A stretch of 64,000 bases of DNA, from positions 1 through 64,000 of the forward strand of contig JADJTM010000001.1 of NCBI GenBank assembly GCA_016711205.1. Direction: 5' to 3'. A model generated the notes under the pieces. It made no database searches. It worked only from the letters and a program-made list of their open reading frames with translations, and had not been told where the DNA came from. The DNA comes from Micropruina sp. Its GTDB lineage: Bacteria > Actinomycetota > Actinomycetes > Propionibacteriales > Propionibacteriaceae. Position numbers and translations under genes: made by a program. Positions 34,806 through 45,510 of the stretch are shown here, one piece after another (position 1 is the first letter of the stretch; each line of letters starts with the position of its first letter).

Positions 34806-35900
34806 TCAGCCGACCACCTCGAACCGCACCACCACGGCGCGGTTGCGGGCGTCGGTCGGCGGCTGAACGAGCGGCTTGCTGCGTCCGTAGCCGACCACCT
34901 TGTAGATGGCCTTGGCCGGCACCTCCAGATCCTTGAGCAGCACCGCGATCACCGTTGCTCGCTGTTTGGAGAGCTCGACGGTGCCGCTGCCGTTGTCGGA
35001 CGGGTCGCCCGAGGTGCGGCCCTCGACCACGACCCGGTAGTTCTCGGGCGCCTTGGCCAGGCACTTCTCGAGGCCCTGCAGGGTCTTCCGACGGTCGATC
35101 AGGGTGGGCGTGTTGATCACGAACAGGGCTGGGGTGGGCAGGGTGCAGACCAGCTGCGTCGTGGTGGCGTCGGTGCTGACGTCGTCCGGCTGCGGCACCT
35201 GGACGACAGGGCCGGTGCCTTGGCCGGCCGTACTGCCGGTGCCGTCGAAGAACTCGACCCGCTTGGCGCCGGCGGCCTTGGCCAGCCCCTCCCAGACCGC
35301 GTGCAGATACCCGTTCTGCAGGTCGCTCGGCTTGACCTGCTCGCCGGCCACGGGGTTGATCACGAAGCTGACCTCGCGACCCTTGAGGTCGGGCAGCGCC
35401 TTCGCCTTCTTCACCGCCTTCACGACGTCGGTGGGCGGTTCGTCGAAGGCCAGTTCGTTGAAGTCGAGCGGGGCCCGGGTGTCGAGCAGCGGCGAGAATA
35501 CCCATACCGGGCTGCCCGCGGGGGACTCCAGCTCGTTCAGCGCGGCCAGCACGGACCGGTCCGTTCCGGTGCCGGCAGCCGCGTTGATGGAGTCGATCAG
35601 GGACTGGCTCGACTCACCGCCGGCAGCCAGCGCGGTGCTGGCGATCTCGGTGGTGTTGGGAGTGTTCAGCCACTCCACGCCCTTGCCGGAGGCCTGCAGT
35701 GCGTTCCACTGGTCGGCCACGGCCGGCGGCAGCGTGGCGACCAGCTGGTTGGTGCTGGCGCCGGTGCTGATCACGCTGCCGCCGACGGGTGGCGGAGCGG
35801 TGGTGGGGCTCGCGGTGGGTGCGCTGCTCGGGCTGCAACCCGCCAGCAGGGCAACCAGCAACAGCGGGGCCAGCAGCGCGCGGAGGGGACGGGCATCCAT
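34806..35900 (-). CDS. OmpA-family lipoprotein
   Basis: 364 aa from the ATG at 35900, with AGGAGA upstream. Lipobox LLAGC gives lipidated Cys at about residue 22, followed by a Ser/Pro/Thr linker. The middle region (60-260) is unrecognised. The last ~100 aa are an OmpA-like peptidoglycan-binding domain (VVVEGRTSGDPSDNG, LSKQRATVIAVLL, VGYGRSKP, ARNRAVVVRFE). It would tether the membrane to the wall. OmpA-like lipoproteins are less common in Gram-positives but known in actinobacteria. Confidence 0.85.
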   Translation of the reverse strand: MDARPLRALLAPLLLVALLAGCSPSSAPTASPTTAPPPVGGSVISTGASTNQLVATLPPAVADQWNALQASGKGVEWLNTPNTTEIASTALAAGGESSQSLIDSINAAAGTGTDRSVLAALNELESPAGSPVWVFSPLLDTRAPLDFNELAFDEPPTDVVKAVKKAKALPDLKGREVSFVINPVAGEQVKPSDLQNGYLHAVWEGLAKAAGAKRVEFFDGTGSTAGQGTGPVVQVPQPDDVSTDATTTQLVCTLPTPALFVINTPTLIDRRKTLQGLEKCLAKAPENYRVVVEGRTSGDPSDNGSGTVELSKQRATVIAVLLKDLEVPAKAIYKVVGYGRSKPLVQPPTDARNRAVVVRFEVVG

Positions 35901-36109
35901 CGGTGTTCTCCTGCCAGAAAGGCCGTGCGATCGAGGATGATTCTCTTGCAGCCTAGCGAAGCTGATCCGGAGGCCCCCTGGTGGGCCGCCCGGTCGCCCG
36001 GCAGCCGCAGAGACGCAGTGAGTTCGGACACCCCAGACGGTGCCTGAACTCACTCGGTCTTCACGGGGTCGCCACCGGACGCGAGCGGAATAGCGAACCG
36101 AGGGCTATG

Positions 36110-36130
36110 GTTGAGCCTAGTGGACTCAAC
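36110..36130 (+). promoter_or_regulatory. HAIR-type HspR operator upstream of clpB
   Basis: GTTGAGC-N7-ACTCAAC, an almost perfect HAIR dyad, 30 bp before the clpB ATG. Together with the dnaK sites it supports one HspR regulon. Confidence 0.88.
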
Positions 36131-36159
36131 TTTGAAATCTGCCAGGAGAGAGACACCAC

Positions 36160-38742
<2,583 letters not shown>

Positions 38743-38752
38743 CGGCCACGTT

Positions 38753-38788
38753 CACGAACCGTCCCCGGGGAACCGGGGACGGTTCGTG
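38753..38788. terminator. Hairpin of the GGGGACGGTTCC family between clpB and the K+ channel gene
   Basis: Perfect 16-bp arms CACGAACCGTCCCCGG / CCGGGGACGGTTCGTG around GGAA. It sits 10 bp after clpB and before the stop of the convergent gene, where it should terminate both. Confidence 0.85.
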
Positions 38789-38839
38789 CAGCGCTGGAGA
38801 ACCTCCGGAATCCGCGGTCAATGAGTGCCAGCGGTCCGC

Positions 38840-40591
38840 TCAGTGCAATGGATGCCGCTGCCGCGACTTGATCCACCGCCGCTTCACGTTGTGCAGCTGG
38901 TGCCACACCCAGCCGCCGCCACCTTCGCGTCCGGTGCGGACGTAGTGCAGCACGTTGAGGTTGTTCAGCGCCAACTCCATGCGATGCCGGGCCTCCGGCG
39001 AACTCGCCAGCAGCAGCTGGTCGCCGACCTCGAGCTGATAGCCGGTGGTCGGCAGGATCTCGCCGCCCTCGCCCCGCGCCACCATCAGCACCAGGGCCTT
39101 GGCCGCCCGGCTGACGTCGTAGGGGTCGACCAGCAGATGCCCGATGTTGACCCATTGCTGGTGTCGCATCGCGTCCACCACCGCGCCCGCCTGCTGCTCG
39201 TTGATGGTCACGCCCCACAACTCGGGCACATAGCCGCCGTTGAGGTGGGTGAGGGCGTCGGTCAGCTCGGCGCTCCACTTCTCCGACGCCCCGCGGATCT
39301 CGTGCCGGAACCGGGCCAGCAGGGGAGTGGTGATCAGGGCCAGGAACTCGCGGGCGACGATGCGGCTGGGCTGCATGCACAGGTCGTCGTGAAAGGCCTC
39401 GAACAGGGTGGAATTGCTGAGCTGGTTCTGTCGGGTGACGATGAAGATGTCGGGCTTCAGGTCGCGGGCGACCAGGGCGATGGCCAGGTTCTTCAGGTCA
39501 CTGGCATTGCCGGCCACGATGCCCACCGCGTTCTCGATGCCGGCCTTGATCAAGCTGGCCGAGTCGGTGCCGGTGCCCTGGATGTCGACGCCCGCTTCGC
39601 CGTAGTGCAGCTTGTCGATGACGGTGACCTGGTTGCCGGCCTTGGTCAGTGCCTCGCGGACGCCGTGCCCGAAGCGTCCATAGCCGCACATGATCCAGTG
39701 CCCGCGGGGCGGGTGATGCGGTTCGGGCAGGTCGTCGCCGGGAAACCCGGTCAGGATCTGGCCCATCCGGTACCGCTCCGGACGGGCCACCGCCAGCGCC
39801 AGAAAGGTCGAGAACCGTTCGAACGGGTTCGTCACCATGTCGCCGCCGAACGCCCCGCGGGAGTGGTCGGTGTCGGCATCGCCGACCCGGGCCATCACCG
39901 GCAGGTGCGGCCGCAGCAGCCGAGCGGTGACGGCGATGGCGCGGTTGGTCGCATCGTCCACGGCCAGCGCCATCACGCCGCGGCACAGCGGCGACAACAG
40001 GCCGGCACCGGTCAGGGTGGCCGGCTGGGAGGCGTCCGCCATCACGCTGGGCGGGTCGGAGTAGAAGTTCTCGAGCTTGATCTGCTCGATGCGGTCGGCG
40101 TCTGCGTCGATCACCACGAACCGCATGCCGAGCCGGTCGAGCCCGTGGCACACCAGCGTGCCGGTCTCACCGACCCCGCAGACGATGTAGAAGGGTTCCT
40201 TGAGGTTGCGGATCCGGCGGGCGTAGCGGCCCCCCCGCAGCGCGTTCTGAAACGCGGGCTCCTGCAGCAGGCCGACCACGGTGACCACCGCGTACGACCA
40301 GCCGGTCACGGTCAGATAGATCGCCAGCGTCATCCAGATGCGCTGCTCGGTCGAATAGGGGTTCGGCAACTCGCCGAAGCCGATGGTGGTGGCGGTATAG
40401 CTGATCACGTAGAACGCGTGGAACAGGCCCATGCCCTCGGTGGGGTTGCCGTCGGAGTCGACGCCGGGCATCACCGCGAGCCCGAACACGCTGATCGTGT
40501 ACAGCAGGATCACCAGAACCAGCGGCACCCGCATGCGCCGCAGGAACAGGTAGGTGACGTTGTTCATGGCCGCCCGAGGGCTGCGCTTCAT
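38840..40591 (-). CDS. Two-TM potassium channel with duplicated TrkA-N (RCK) domains
   Basis: 583 aa. Two membrane helices flank the pore loop; the filter is TTIGFGELP (about residue 67), with GFG in place of GYG. Two Rossmann-type TrkA-N domains follow (FYIVCGVGETG near 135, WIMCGYGRFG near 292), then TrkA-C-like regions. It is a ligand-gated K+ (or cation) conductance. Its start overlaps the stop of the DUF6394 gene by 4 bp, so the two are co-translated. Confidence 0.9.
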   Translation of the reverse strand: MKRSPRAAMNNVTYLFLRRMRVPLVLVILLYTISVFGLAVMPGVDSDGNPTEGMGLFHAFYVISYTATTIGFGELPNPYSTEQRIWMTLAIYLTVTGWSYAVVTVVGLLQEPAFQNALRGGRYARRIRNLKEPFYIVCGVGETGTLVCHGLDRLGMRFVVIDADADRIEQIKLENFYSDPPSVMADASQPATLTGAGLLSPLCRGVMALAVDDATNRAIAVTARLLRPHLPVMARVGDADTDHSRGAFGGDMVTNPFERFSTFLALAVARPERYRMGQILTGFPGDDLPEPHHPPRGHWIMCGYGRFGHGVREALTKAGNQVTVIDKLHYGEAGVDIQGTGTDSASLIKAGIENAVGIVAGNASDLKNLAIALVARDLKPDIFIVTRQNQLSNSTLFEAFHDDLCMQPSRIVAREFLALITTPLLARFRHEIRGASEKWSAELTDALTHLNGGYVPELWGVTINEQQAGAVVDAMRHQQWVNIGHLLVDPYDVSRAAKALVLMVARGEGGEILPTTGYQLEVGDQLLLASSPEARHRMELALNNLNVLHYVRTGREGGGGWVWHQLHNVKRRWIKSRQRHPLH

Positions 40592-40968
40592 CGTCGGGCA
40601 GTGATGATCTCAGAGATCATCAGCACCACCGAGATCAGGTTGGCCAGCAGGGCACCGCCCGACAGCGACACGATCGTCGCCATGTGCTCGCCGGTCATCC
40701 CGCCGGGCTGCTGAGCGCTCCACGACCAGATGATCGCGCCGGCGATCAGCTGCACGTCGGCGACCAGCGACGTGGCCAGATGGACGGCCCCCAGCTGCGT
40801 CCGGTCACCGAACTTGAGCACGGTGGCGATCAGGCTGACGACGATGGCGGCCGCCAGCTCCCACACGTTGTGCAACTCGGGGCGATCCATCTCGCCGGTC
40901 CAGAAGCCGAAGTTCAAGGTCGCGGCCAGCGTGATGAAGAAGCCGAAGATGACCTTTTCCGAGTTCAT
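40588..40968 (-). CDS. DUF6394-type four-helix membrane protein linked to the K+ channel
   Basis: 126 aa with about four helices. Conserved-looking polar segments inside or next to the helices are MNSEKVIFGFF, ATLNFGFWTG, ATVLKFGDRTQLGAVHLATS and the C-terminal LISVVLMISEII. I recall this family as DUF6394, often beside TrkA-domain channels; function unknown. The ATGA overlap with the channel gene suggests an accessory subunit. Confidence 0.75.
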   Translation of the reverse strand: MNSEKVIFGFFITLAATLNFGFWTGEMDRPELHNVWELAAAIVVSLIATVLKFGDRTQLGAVHLATSLVADVQLIAGAIIWSWSAQQPGGMTGEHMATIVSLSGGALLANLISVVLMISEIITARR

Positions 40969-41141
40969 GCAGCCTCCCTGGGTTGCCGCACATTGTATTA
41001 GCCGCCGCCACGCGAAGTGGGTCAGGACGAGTAGCGCGATGCTGGCGCGTCGCAGATCCTACGCCCTTCGTCCGCACCGTCGAACCGGCCGATCACGCCC
41101 GATCCTTGGGACGCACCGCGGTCAAGCCCCAGACTGGGCAC

Positions 41142-41729
41142 ATGGACGCCGTGACGACGCTGCTGGTGGGCATACCCGCCCAGGTGGCGGTGTTCACCCT
41201 GGTGCCGCTGGCCTGGTGGCGAAACTCGGCGCGTCCCGAGGGCTCGTTTCTGCGCTGGCTCGGGTTTCGCGGGGTCCGCGACGCCGGCGATCCGCTGGTG
41301 CTGGGCGCCACGGTCGTGGCGATGCTGGGCTTCTTCGGCGGCGGTCTGCTGGGACGGGGCGCGGCATCGATCGAGGGCAGCGGCTACTTCGCGTGGCTGG
41401 CGATCGCCTTGGTGGCGATTGTGCAGACCGCGCTCAGCGAAGAGATCTTCTTTCGTGGCTTTCTGCTCGGCTGGCTGAGCGGCAAGCGCGGCGGCGCGGT
41501 CCTGGCCAACCTGCTGCAGGCCCTGACCTGTGGCCTGGTGCGGCTGGTGGCCCTCTGGCTGTTCGTCGAGCGGGGCCTGGCCCCCAGCCTGGCGGCGTTC
41601 GCGTTGGGCTTCGCTCCTGCCCTGATGGTCGGCTGGGTGCGGCAGCGCACCGGGTCGTTGCTGCTGCCCTGGGCGGCGCATGGCACCGGCAACCTGCTGG
41701 CCGGTGTGGTGGCGGTGCTGACCCGATGA
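41142..41729 (+). CDS. CPBP-family intramembrane metalloprotease (Abi/CAAX-like)
   Basis: 195 aa from the ATG at 41142. Motif 1 is ALSEEIFFRGFLLG (about residue 97), with the catalytic Glu pair and Arg; motif 2 and the late His are in PWAAHGTGNLL. About five membrane helices. These proteins cleave membrane substrates or modify peptides; some are bacteriocin immunity factors. Target unknown. Confidence 0.85.
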   Translation: MDAVTTLLVGIPAQVAVFTLVPLAWWRNSARPEGSFLRWLGFRGVRDAGDPLVLGATVVAMLGFFGGGLLGRGAASIEGSGYFAWLAIALVAIVQTALSEEIFFRGFLLGWLSGKRGGAVLANLLQALTCGLVRLVALWLFVERGLAPSLAAFALGFAPALMVGWVRQRTGSLLLPWAAHGTGNLLAGVVAVLTR

Positions 41730-41759
41730 CCGTGTCGGCGCGATGATGCGGAGCCGCAG

Positions 41760-42575
41760 ATGAACGACCGGGTCGAGGCCGATCGCGAGGTGCGGGGTGC
41801 CTTTCTGGTGCGCACCGGGTCGACCCAGCAGTCCTGGGTCGATCCGGACGATCCGTTGCGGCTCGAGTTCGAATACGTGCAGCGCATCGCGGAGGTGTTG
41901 CGGGCCACGGTGCTGCGCCGGCCGGTGCAGGAGCGGCTGCGGGTGGTCCATCTCGGCGGCGGGGGCATGACGCTGCCGCGCTGGGTGGCGGCGGTGCGTC
42001 CGGGCACGGCACAGCTGGTCTGCGAACCCGACCACGACCTGCTGGACGAGGTGCGTCGCAAGCTGCCGCTCGGCCGCCGGAGCGGCATCAAGGTGCGCGA
42101 CACCGACGGCCGCAGCGGACTCGCGGCGATGCCGGGCCAGTACGCCGACGCAGTCATCGTGGACGCCTTCGACGGGCTGCACGTGCCCGGCTCACTGGCC
42201 ACCACGGAGTCCTTCGCGGACGTGCGCCGGGTGCTGCGTAACGACGGCGTGCTGATCATGAACCTGGCGGACGAGGCCCCCTTCGGCTGGTCGCGGGCCT
42301 GCGTCGCCGGCATCGCGGCGCACTTTCGGAAGCTGGTGGTGACCGCTGAAACCTCGGTGTGGAAGGGCCGCCGCTACGGCAACTTCGTGGTCGCCGCAGG
42401 CCAGTCGCCGCTACCCGTCGACGCGCTCGAGGCGGCCGCTCGGCGGGCGCTGTTCGGGTACCGGGCGGTGTCGGGGGCCGCACTGCGGCGCTGGGTCGGC
42501 GTCGCTCGTCCGTTCACCGATGAGGCGCCCCGCGACAGCTACGGGCCGGCCGGCGGACACACCTGGTACGGCTGA
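41760..42575 (+). CDS. Spermidine-synthase-like SAM-dependent enzyme
   Basis: 271 aa. The N-terminal TGSTQQSWVDPDDP segment and Rossmann motifs VVHLGGGGMTLPRWV, VCEPDHDLLDEV and DAVIVDAFDG match the polyamine aminopropyltransferase fold. Actinobacterial copies often lack polyamine activity and are called spermidine-synthase-like or fused-MFS/SpdSyn. No membrane domain is present here. It follows the CPBP gene by 30 bp. Confidence 0.8.
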   Translation: MNDRVEADREVRGAFLVRTGSTQQSWVDPDDPLRLEFEYVQRIAEVLRATVLRRPVQERLRVVHLGGGGMTLPRWVAAVRPGTAQLVCEPDHDLLDEVRRKLPLGRRSGIKVRDTDGRSGLAAMPGQYADAVIVDAFDGLHVPGSLATTESFADVRRVLRNDGVLIMNLADEAPFGWSRACVAGIAAHFRKLVVTAETSVWKGRRYGNFVVAAGQSPLPVDALEAAARRALFGYRAVSGAALRRWVGVARPFTDEAPRDSYGPAGGHTWYG

Positions 42576-42707
42576 GCCCCGCTCCGGGCTGAGCTCGGCC
42601 CCCCGACCGGGCCGGTCCATCGAGGGTGCGCCGGGTCGGCGCGGGTTGGTGGCGCGGCGGGGTGCCACCCGTGGGGCGGCTTGTCGTTGGTCCTAGTGGC
42701 GTTCACA

Positions 42708-43397
42708 ATGGACGCCGTGGCACCCACCGACACCCTGACGCCACCAGCGTCGCCGCCGGCATCGCCGCGGCCGCAGCGTCGGCGTTGGCCGCTGCTGACC
42801 TTCGGCGTGCTGCTGCTGGTGACGGGGCTCACCCTCATCGGCCTGTACGTCTACGACGCGTACTTCAATCCGGTGATGGACGTGAGGGCCGCCAAACAGC
42901 AGGTCGACGAGGTGAAGAAGCAATGGGCGCAGGGCGCCACGCCGTCGTCAAAGATCCCCGGCACGGCCGTGGCGCTGATGCGCATCCCCGAGTTCGGCGA
43001 CGACTTCGAGGTGGCCGTGATGACCGGCACCACCCCCTACGCGCTCAACGTGGGCGTCGGCTGGTTCGATGGCACCGCCGCCCCTGGGCGGGTCGGCAAT
43101 TTCGCGGTGGCCGGCCACCGCGGAGCGTCCGGACCCTTCGTGCCGCTGCTCGAGCTGACCATCGGGTCGAAGGTGATTGTCGAGACGCGCACCGCGACCC
43201 ACGTGTACGAGTTGACGAACAACCCTCGTGAGCTGACGGTCGACAAGTACCAGACCTGGGTGATCGACCCGGTACCCGGCCACCCCGACGAGAAGCCGAC
43301 CCAGAAGCTGATCACGCTGGTCACCTGCCGCAACTTCTTTCACTCAGCGGAGCGCTCCGTCGCGTTCGGCACACTGGTCGAGACGATCAAGAAGTAG
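42708..43397 (+). CDS. Class E sortase
   Basis: 229 aa from the ATG at 42708. One N-terminal membrane helix (LLTFGVLLLVTGLTLIGLYV, about 25-45). The catalytic His is in AVAGHRG (about residue 131) and the Cys in ITLVTCRNFFHS (about 206), followed by the conserved Arg. It would attach proteins with LAXTG-like signals to the wall. No obvious substrate gene lies in the window. Confidence 0.9.
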   Translation: MDAVAPTDTLTPPASPPASPRPQRRRWPLLTFGVLLLVTGLTLIGLYVYDAYFNPVMDVRAAKQQVDEVKKQWAQGATPSSKIPGTAVALMRIPEFGDDFEVAVMTGTTPYALNVGVGWFDGTAAPGRVGNFAVAGHRGASGPFVPLLELTIGSKVIVETRTATHVYELTNNPRELTVDKYQTWVIDPVPGHPDEKPTQKLITLVTCRNFFHSAERSVAFGTLVETIKK

Positions 43398-43420
43398 CCG
43401 TCACCGTTAACCTGAGCCGC

Positions 43421-43963
43421 ATGGCGGATCGCGACGAGCTCATCGAACACATCAGGAACCTGGCGGTCGTTCACGGACGGGTTACCCTCACCTCCGGCGC
43501 CGAGGCCGACTACTACGTCGATATGCGCCGGGTCACCCTGGACGGCGTCGCCGCCCCGCTGGTCGGACGGGTGATGAACGACCTGGTCGCCGACTGGAAC
43601 GTCGACGTCGTGGGCGGCATGACCATGGGCGCCGACCCGGTGGCGACCGCGATGCTGCACGCGCGCGCCGCGTCCGGTGGCCGGGTGGATGCGATCGTGG
43701 TGCGCAAGGCCGCCAAGGCGCACGGCATGCAGCGCCGCATCGAGGGAGCCACGGTCGATGGACGGCGTGTGCTGGTCGTCGAAGACACCTCCACCACCGG
43801 CGGCTCCCCGCTGGAGGCGGTCGAGGCGGTGCGCGCCGAGGGCGGCGAGGTGATCGGCGTCGCCGTCATCGTGGACCGCGACACCGGCGCCGCCCAACGC
43901 ATCGAGGCGGCCGGGCTGCCCTACCGCTACGCGGTCAGCCTGGACGACCTCGGCCTGCGCTGA
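43421..43963 (+). CDS. pyrE: Orotate phosphoribosyltransferase
   Basis: 180 aa. Makes OMP from orotate and PRPP in pyrimidine synthesis. LTSGAEADYYVDMR forms the orotate side, and RVLVVEDTSTTGGSPLEAV is the PRPP-binding motif (about 108-126). The stop codon TGA at 43961 is the first triplet of a MITE-like repeat. It is 23 bp after the sortase gene. Confidence 0.94.
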   Translation: MADRDELIEHIRNLAVVHGRVTLTSGAEADYYVDMRRVTLDGVAAPLVGRVMNDLVADWNVDVVGGMTMGADPVATAMLHARAASGGRVDAIVVRKAAKAHGMQRRIEGATVDGRRVLVVEDTSTTGGSPLEAVEAVRAEGGEVIGVAVIVDRDTGAAQRIEAAGLPYRYAVSLDDLGLR

Positions 43964-44115
43964 GCCCGGATCCCCCGATCTGCGCCTGCTGCGCGGCCCC
44001 ATTCGGGCGCCGGCCACGCTCAACAGACGACCCGGTATGCCCTCGCGCGGACCGGCTGCCCAGCCCACCCGCCTGGTGCCGCTCGCCACGGCGCCCAACG
44101 GTGGATCCGCGCTGA
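43961..44115 (+). repeat. MITE-like element, copy A (155 bp)
   Basis: Starts TGAGCCCGGATCCCCCGAT and ends AACGGTGGATCCGCGCTGA, an imperfect terminal inverted repeat. Related copies are at 54016-54181 (same strand) and 47537-47691 (inverted). The first three bases are the pyrE stop codon. The element fills most of the gap before lemA. Confidence 0.85.
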
Positions 44116-44124
44116 GCCCGTGAA

Positions 44125-44152
44125 CTGAAACTGGGGACGGTTCCTGTTTCAG
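44125..44152. repeat. Single GGGGACGGTTCC-family hairpin
   Basis: Arms CTGAAAC / GTTTCAG around T-core-T. The arms share nothing with those at other loci yet still pair. No gene is supported between here and the LemA start. Confidence 0.85.
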
Positions 44153-44265
44153 GTCATTCTCAGCTCTGTTGGGTCACCGTTGCATCCAGTTGTTGCGCGG
44201 GCTGGCGGCAAAGGAACAGCGAACCACTAGGCTGGCGACAACCCTTCCACGACAAGGAGATGCCC

Positions 44266-45180
44266 ATGCAAGGCATTTTGTGGTTCCTGGTGATCCTGGT
44301 CGTCATCGCTGTCGCCATCGGCCTGTACGCGGTCTCGCTGTACAACGGCTTCGCGCGCGATCGCAACATGATCCAGGAGTCCTGGCGCCAGATCGACGTC
44401 GAGTTGAACCGCCGCTACGACCTCATCCCGCGGTTGGTCGAGACCGTCCGTGCTTTCGCCGCCCATGAGCGCAACACGCTCGAAGGGGTGACCCGCCTGC
44501 GCAACCAGGCGGCATCGCTGGCGCAACACGGTGGTACCCCCGCACAGCGGGCGCAGGCCGAAGAGCAACTGTCGGCCGCCGTGCACAACCTGATCGTCAG
44601 CGTCGAGGCCTATCCGCAACTTCAGAGCAACCAGAACTTTCTCGAACTGCAGCGCGAACTCGTCGACACCGAGGACCGCATCGCCGCCGGGCGCCGGTTC
44701 TACAACGCCAACGTGCGCAACTACAACACCAAGATCGACTCGTTCCCGTCGAACGTCCTGGCCGGCATGTACCACTTCGAGAAGGCCACCTACTTCGAGG
44801 TCAACGATGCCGAGGTGCGCCGCGCTCCCGATGTGAACTTCGGCGAGATCAGCTACCGCGGCGATCAGCCCGAGGTCACCACTGAGCCGACCAACGCGCA
44901 GTTGAACGCTGCTCCCGCCTCGTCGGACGACCTGCCGAACCCGCAGGCCTACCAGGGCCAGAGTTACCAGGCGCCCGCACCCGGCCAGTTCGATCAGCAG
45001 CCGCAGTACCGGACCCCCCAGCAGGGTCAGCAGCCGCAGCAGGGTCAGCAGTACGCCCAGCCGCAGCAGGGCCAGCCGCAGCCCTACCAGGCTCCCCAGC
45101 AGGACCAGCAGTACGGCCAGCCGCAGCAGGGCCAGGGGGGCCAGCCCAATCAAGGCGGTTACACCCCGCCCCAGTCCTGA
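44266..45180 (+). CDS. LemA-family protein with Gln/Pro-rich tail
   Basis: 304 aa. ATG at 44266 chosen: AAGGAG is 6 bases upstream, whereas the ATG at 44260 touches it. N-terminal membrane helix (about 4-24), then the LemA helical domain with IQESWRQIDVELNRRYDLIP and FNSNVRNYN-like FYNANVRNYNTKID. From about residue 225 the tail is a QPQQGQQ repeat rich in Gln, Pro and Tyr. The role of LemA is not settled. Confidence 0.92.
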   Translation: MQGILWFLVILVVIAVAIGLYAVSLYNGFARDRNMIQESWRQIDVELNRRYDLIPRLVETVRAFAAHERNTLEGVTRLRNQAASLAQHGGTPAQRAQAEEQLSAAVHNLIVSVEAYPQLQSNQNFLELQRELVDTEDRIAAGRRFYNANVRNYNTKIDSFPSNVLAGMYHFEKATYFEVNDAEVRRAPDVNFGEISYRGDQPEVTTEPTNAQLNAAPASSDDLPNPQAYQGQSYQAPAPGQFDQQPQYRTPQQGQQPQQGQQYAQPQQGQPQPYQAPQQDQQYGQPQQGQGGQPNQGGYTPPQS

Positions 45181-45277
45181 ACCACGATGAACCACGGCCC
45201 CCGCAGACGCTGCGGGGGCCGTCGCCTTCGCTCGGTACAACGGATGCAGATCGTCGAGCGGGTGGGGGACGTGCCGC

Positions 45278-45304
45278 GTGCCCGGGCATCGCTGCGTCCG
45301 GGTC
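45278..45304 (+). repeat. 27-bp block identical to 48881-48907
   Basis: GTGCCCGGGCATCGCTGCGT and the next 7 bases match the right arm and flank of the fba terminator hairpin. Here the left hairpin arm is missing, so this is a partial copy placed next to the AbiEi/DUF559 remnant. Confidence 0.8.
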
Positions 45305-45305
45305 C

Positions 45306-45349
45306 CAGCGGCTGATTCGCGACGCCTTTGCGAATGCGCCGACGATGCG
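45306..45349 (+). pseudogene. Remnant of the 3' end of an AbiEi/DUF559-type gene
   Basis: About 44 bp reading RLIRDAFANAPTMR closely match the last codons of the gene at 49020-49937 (RLIRDGFANAPTIR). Here the frame runs on through the point where that gene stops. It is followed, as in the intact gene, by the CACTCTGCTGCC palindromic block. No upstream part of the gene is present. Confidence 0.75.
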
Positions 45350-45368
45350 TTCGCAGACGTGCCGCCAC

Positions 45369-45451
45369 GGATCGTCCACTCTGCTGCCCTCGGCGCCACT
45401 GTGCTGCGGTTATGCGGGCAGCAGAGTGCACGCAAAGGCAGCACAGTGCGG
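45369..45451 (-). repeat. CACTCTGCTGCC palindromic block, degenerate copy
   Basis: Reading GGATCGTCCACTCTGCTGCC onward, it is the reverse complement of the block at 48912-49003 with about a quarter of positions changed. The gap 45181-45510 between lemA and the dedA-like gene contains only this, the gene remnant and the 27-bp block. Confidence 0.8.
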
Positions 45452-45510
45452 AAGGCACGGCTGGCGTGATCGTGCGTGTCGCCGCGCCGGGTGCAGCAAC
45501 CCGGACGAGC

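Noticed and set aside
34741..35505. Arg/Gly-rich frame overlapping the OmpA-like lipoprotein gene, and many similar frames antisense to real genes
   Set aside because: Composition is that of shifted or antisense high-GC frames. The real genes have domains and starts.
44981..45177. QPQQGQQ repeats of the LemA tail as a mobile repeat
   Set aside because: They are in-frame coding low complexity at the C-terminus and are not found elsewhere in the window.
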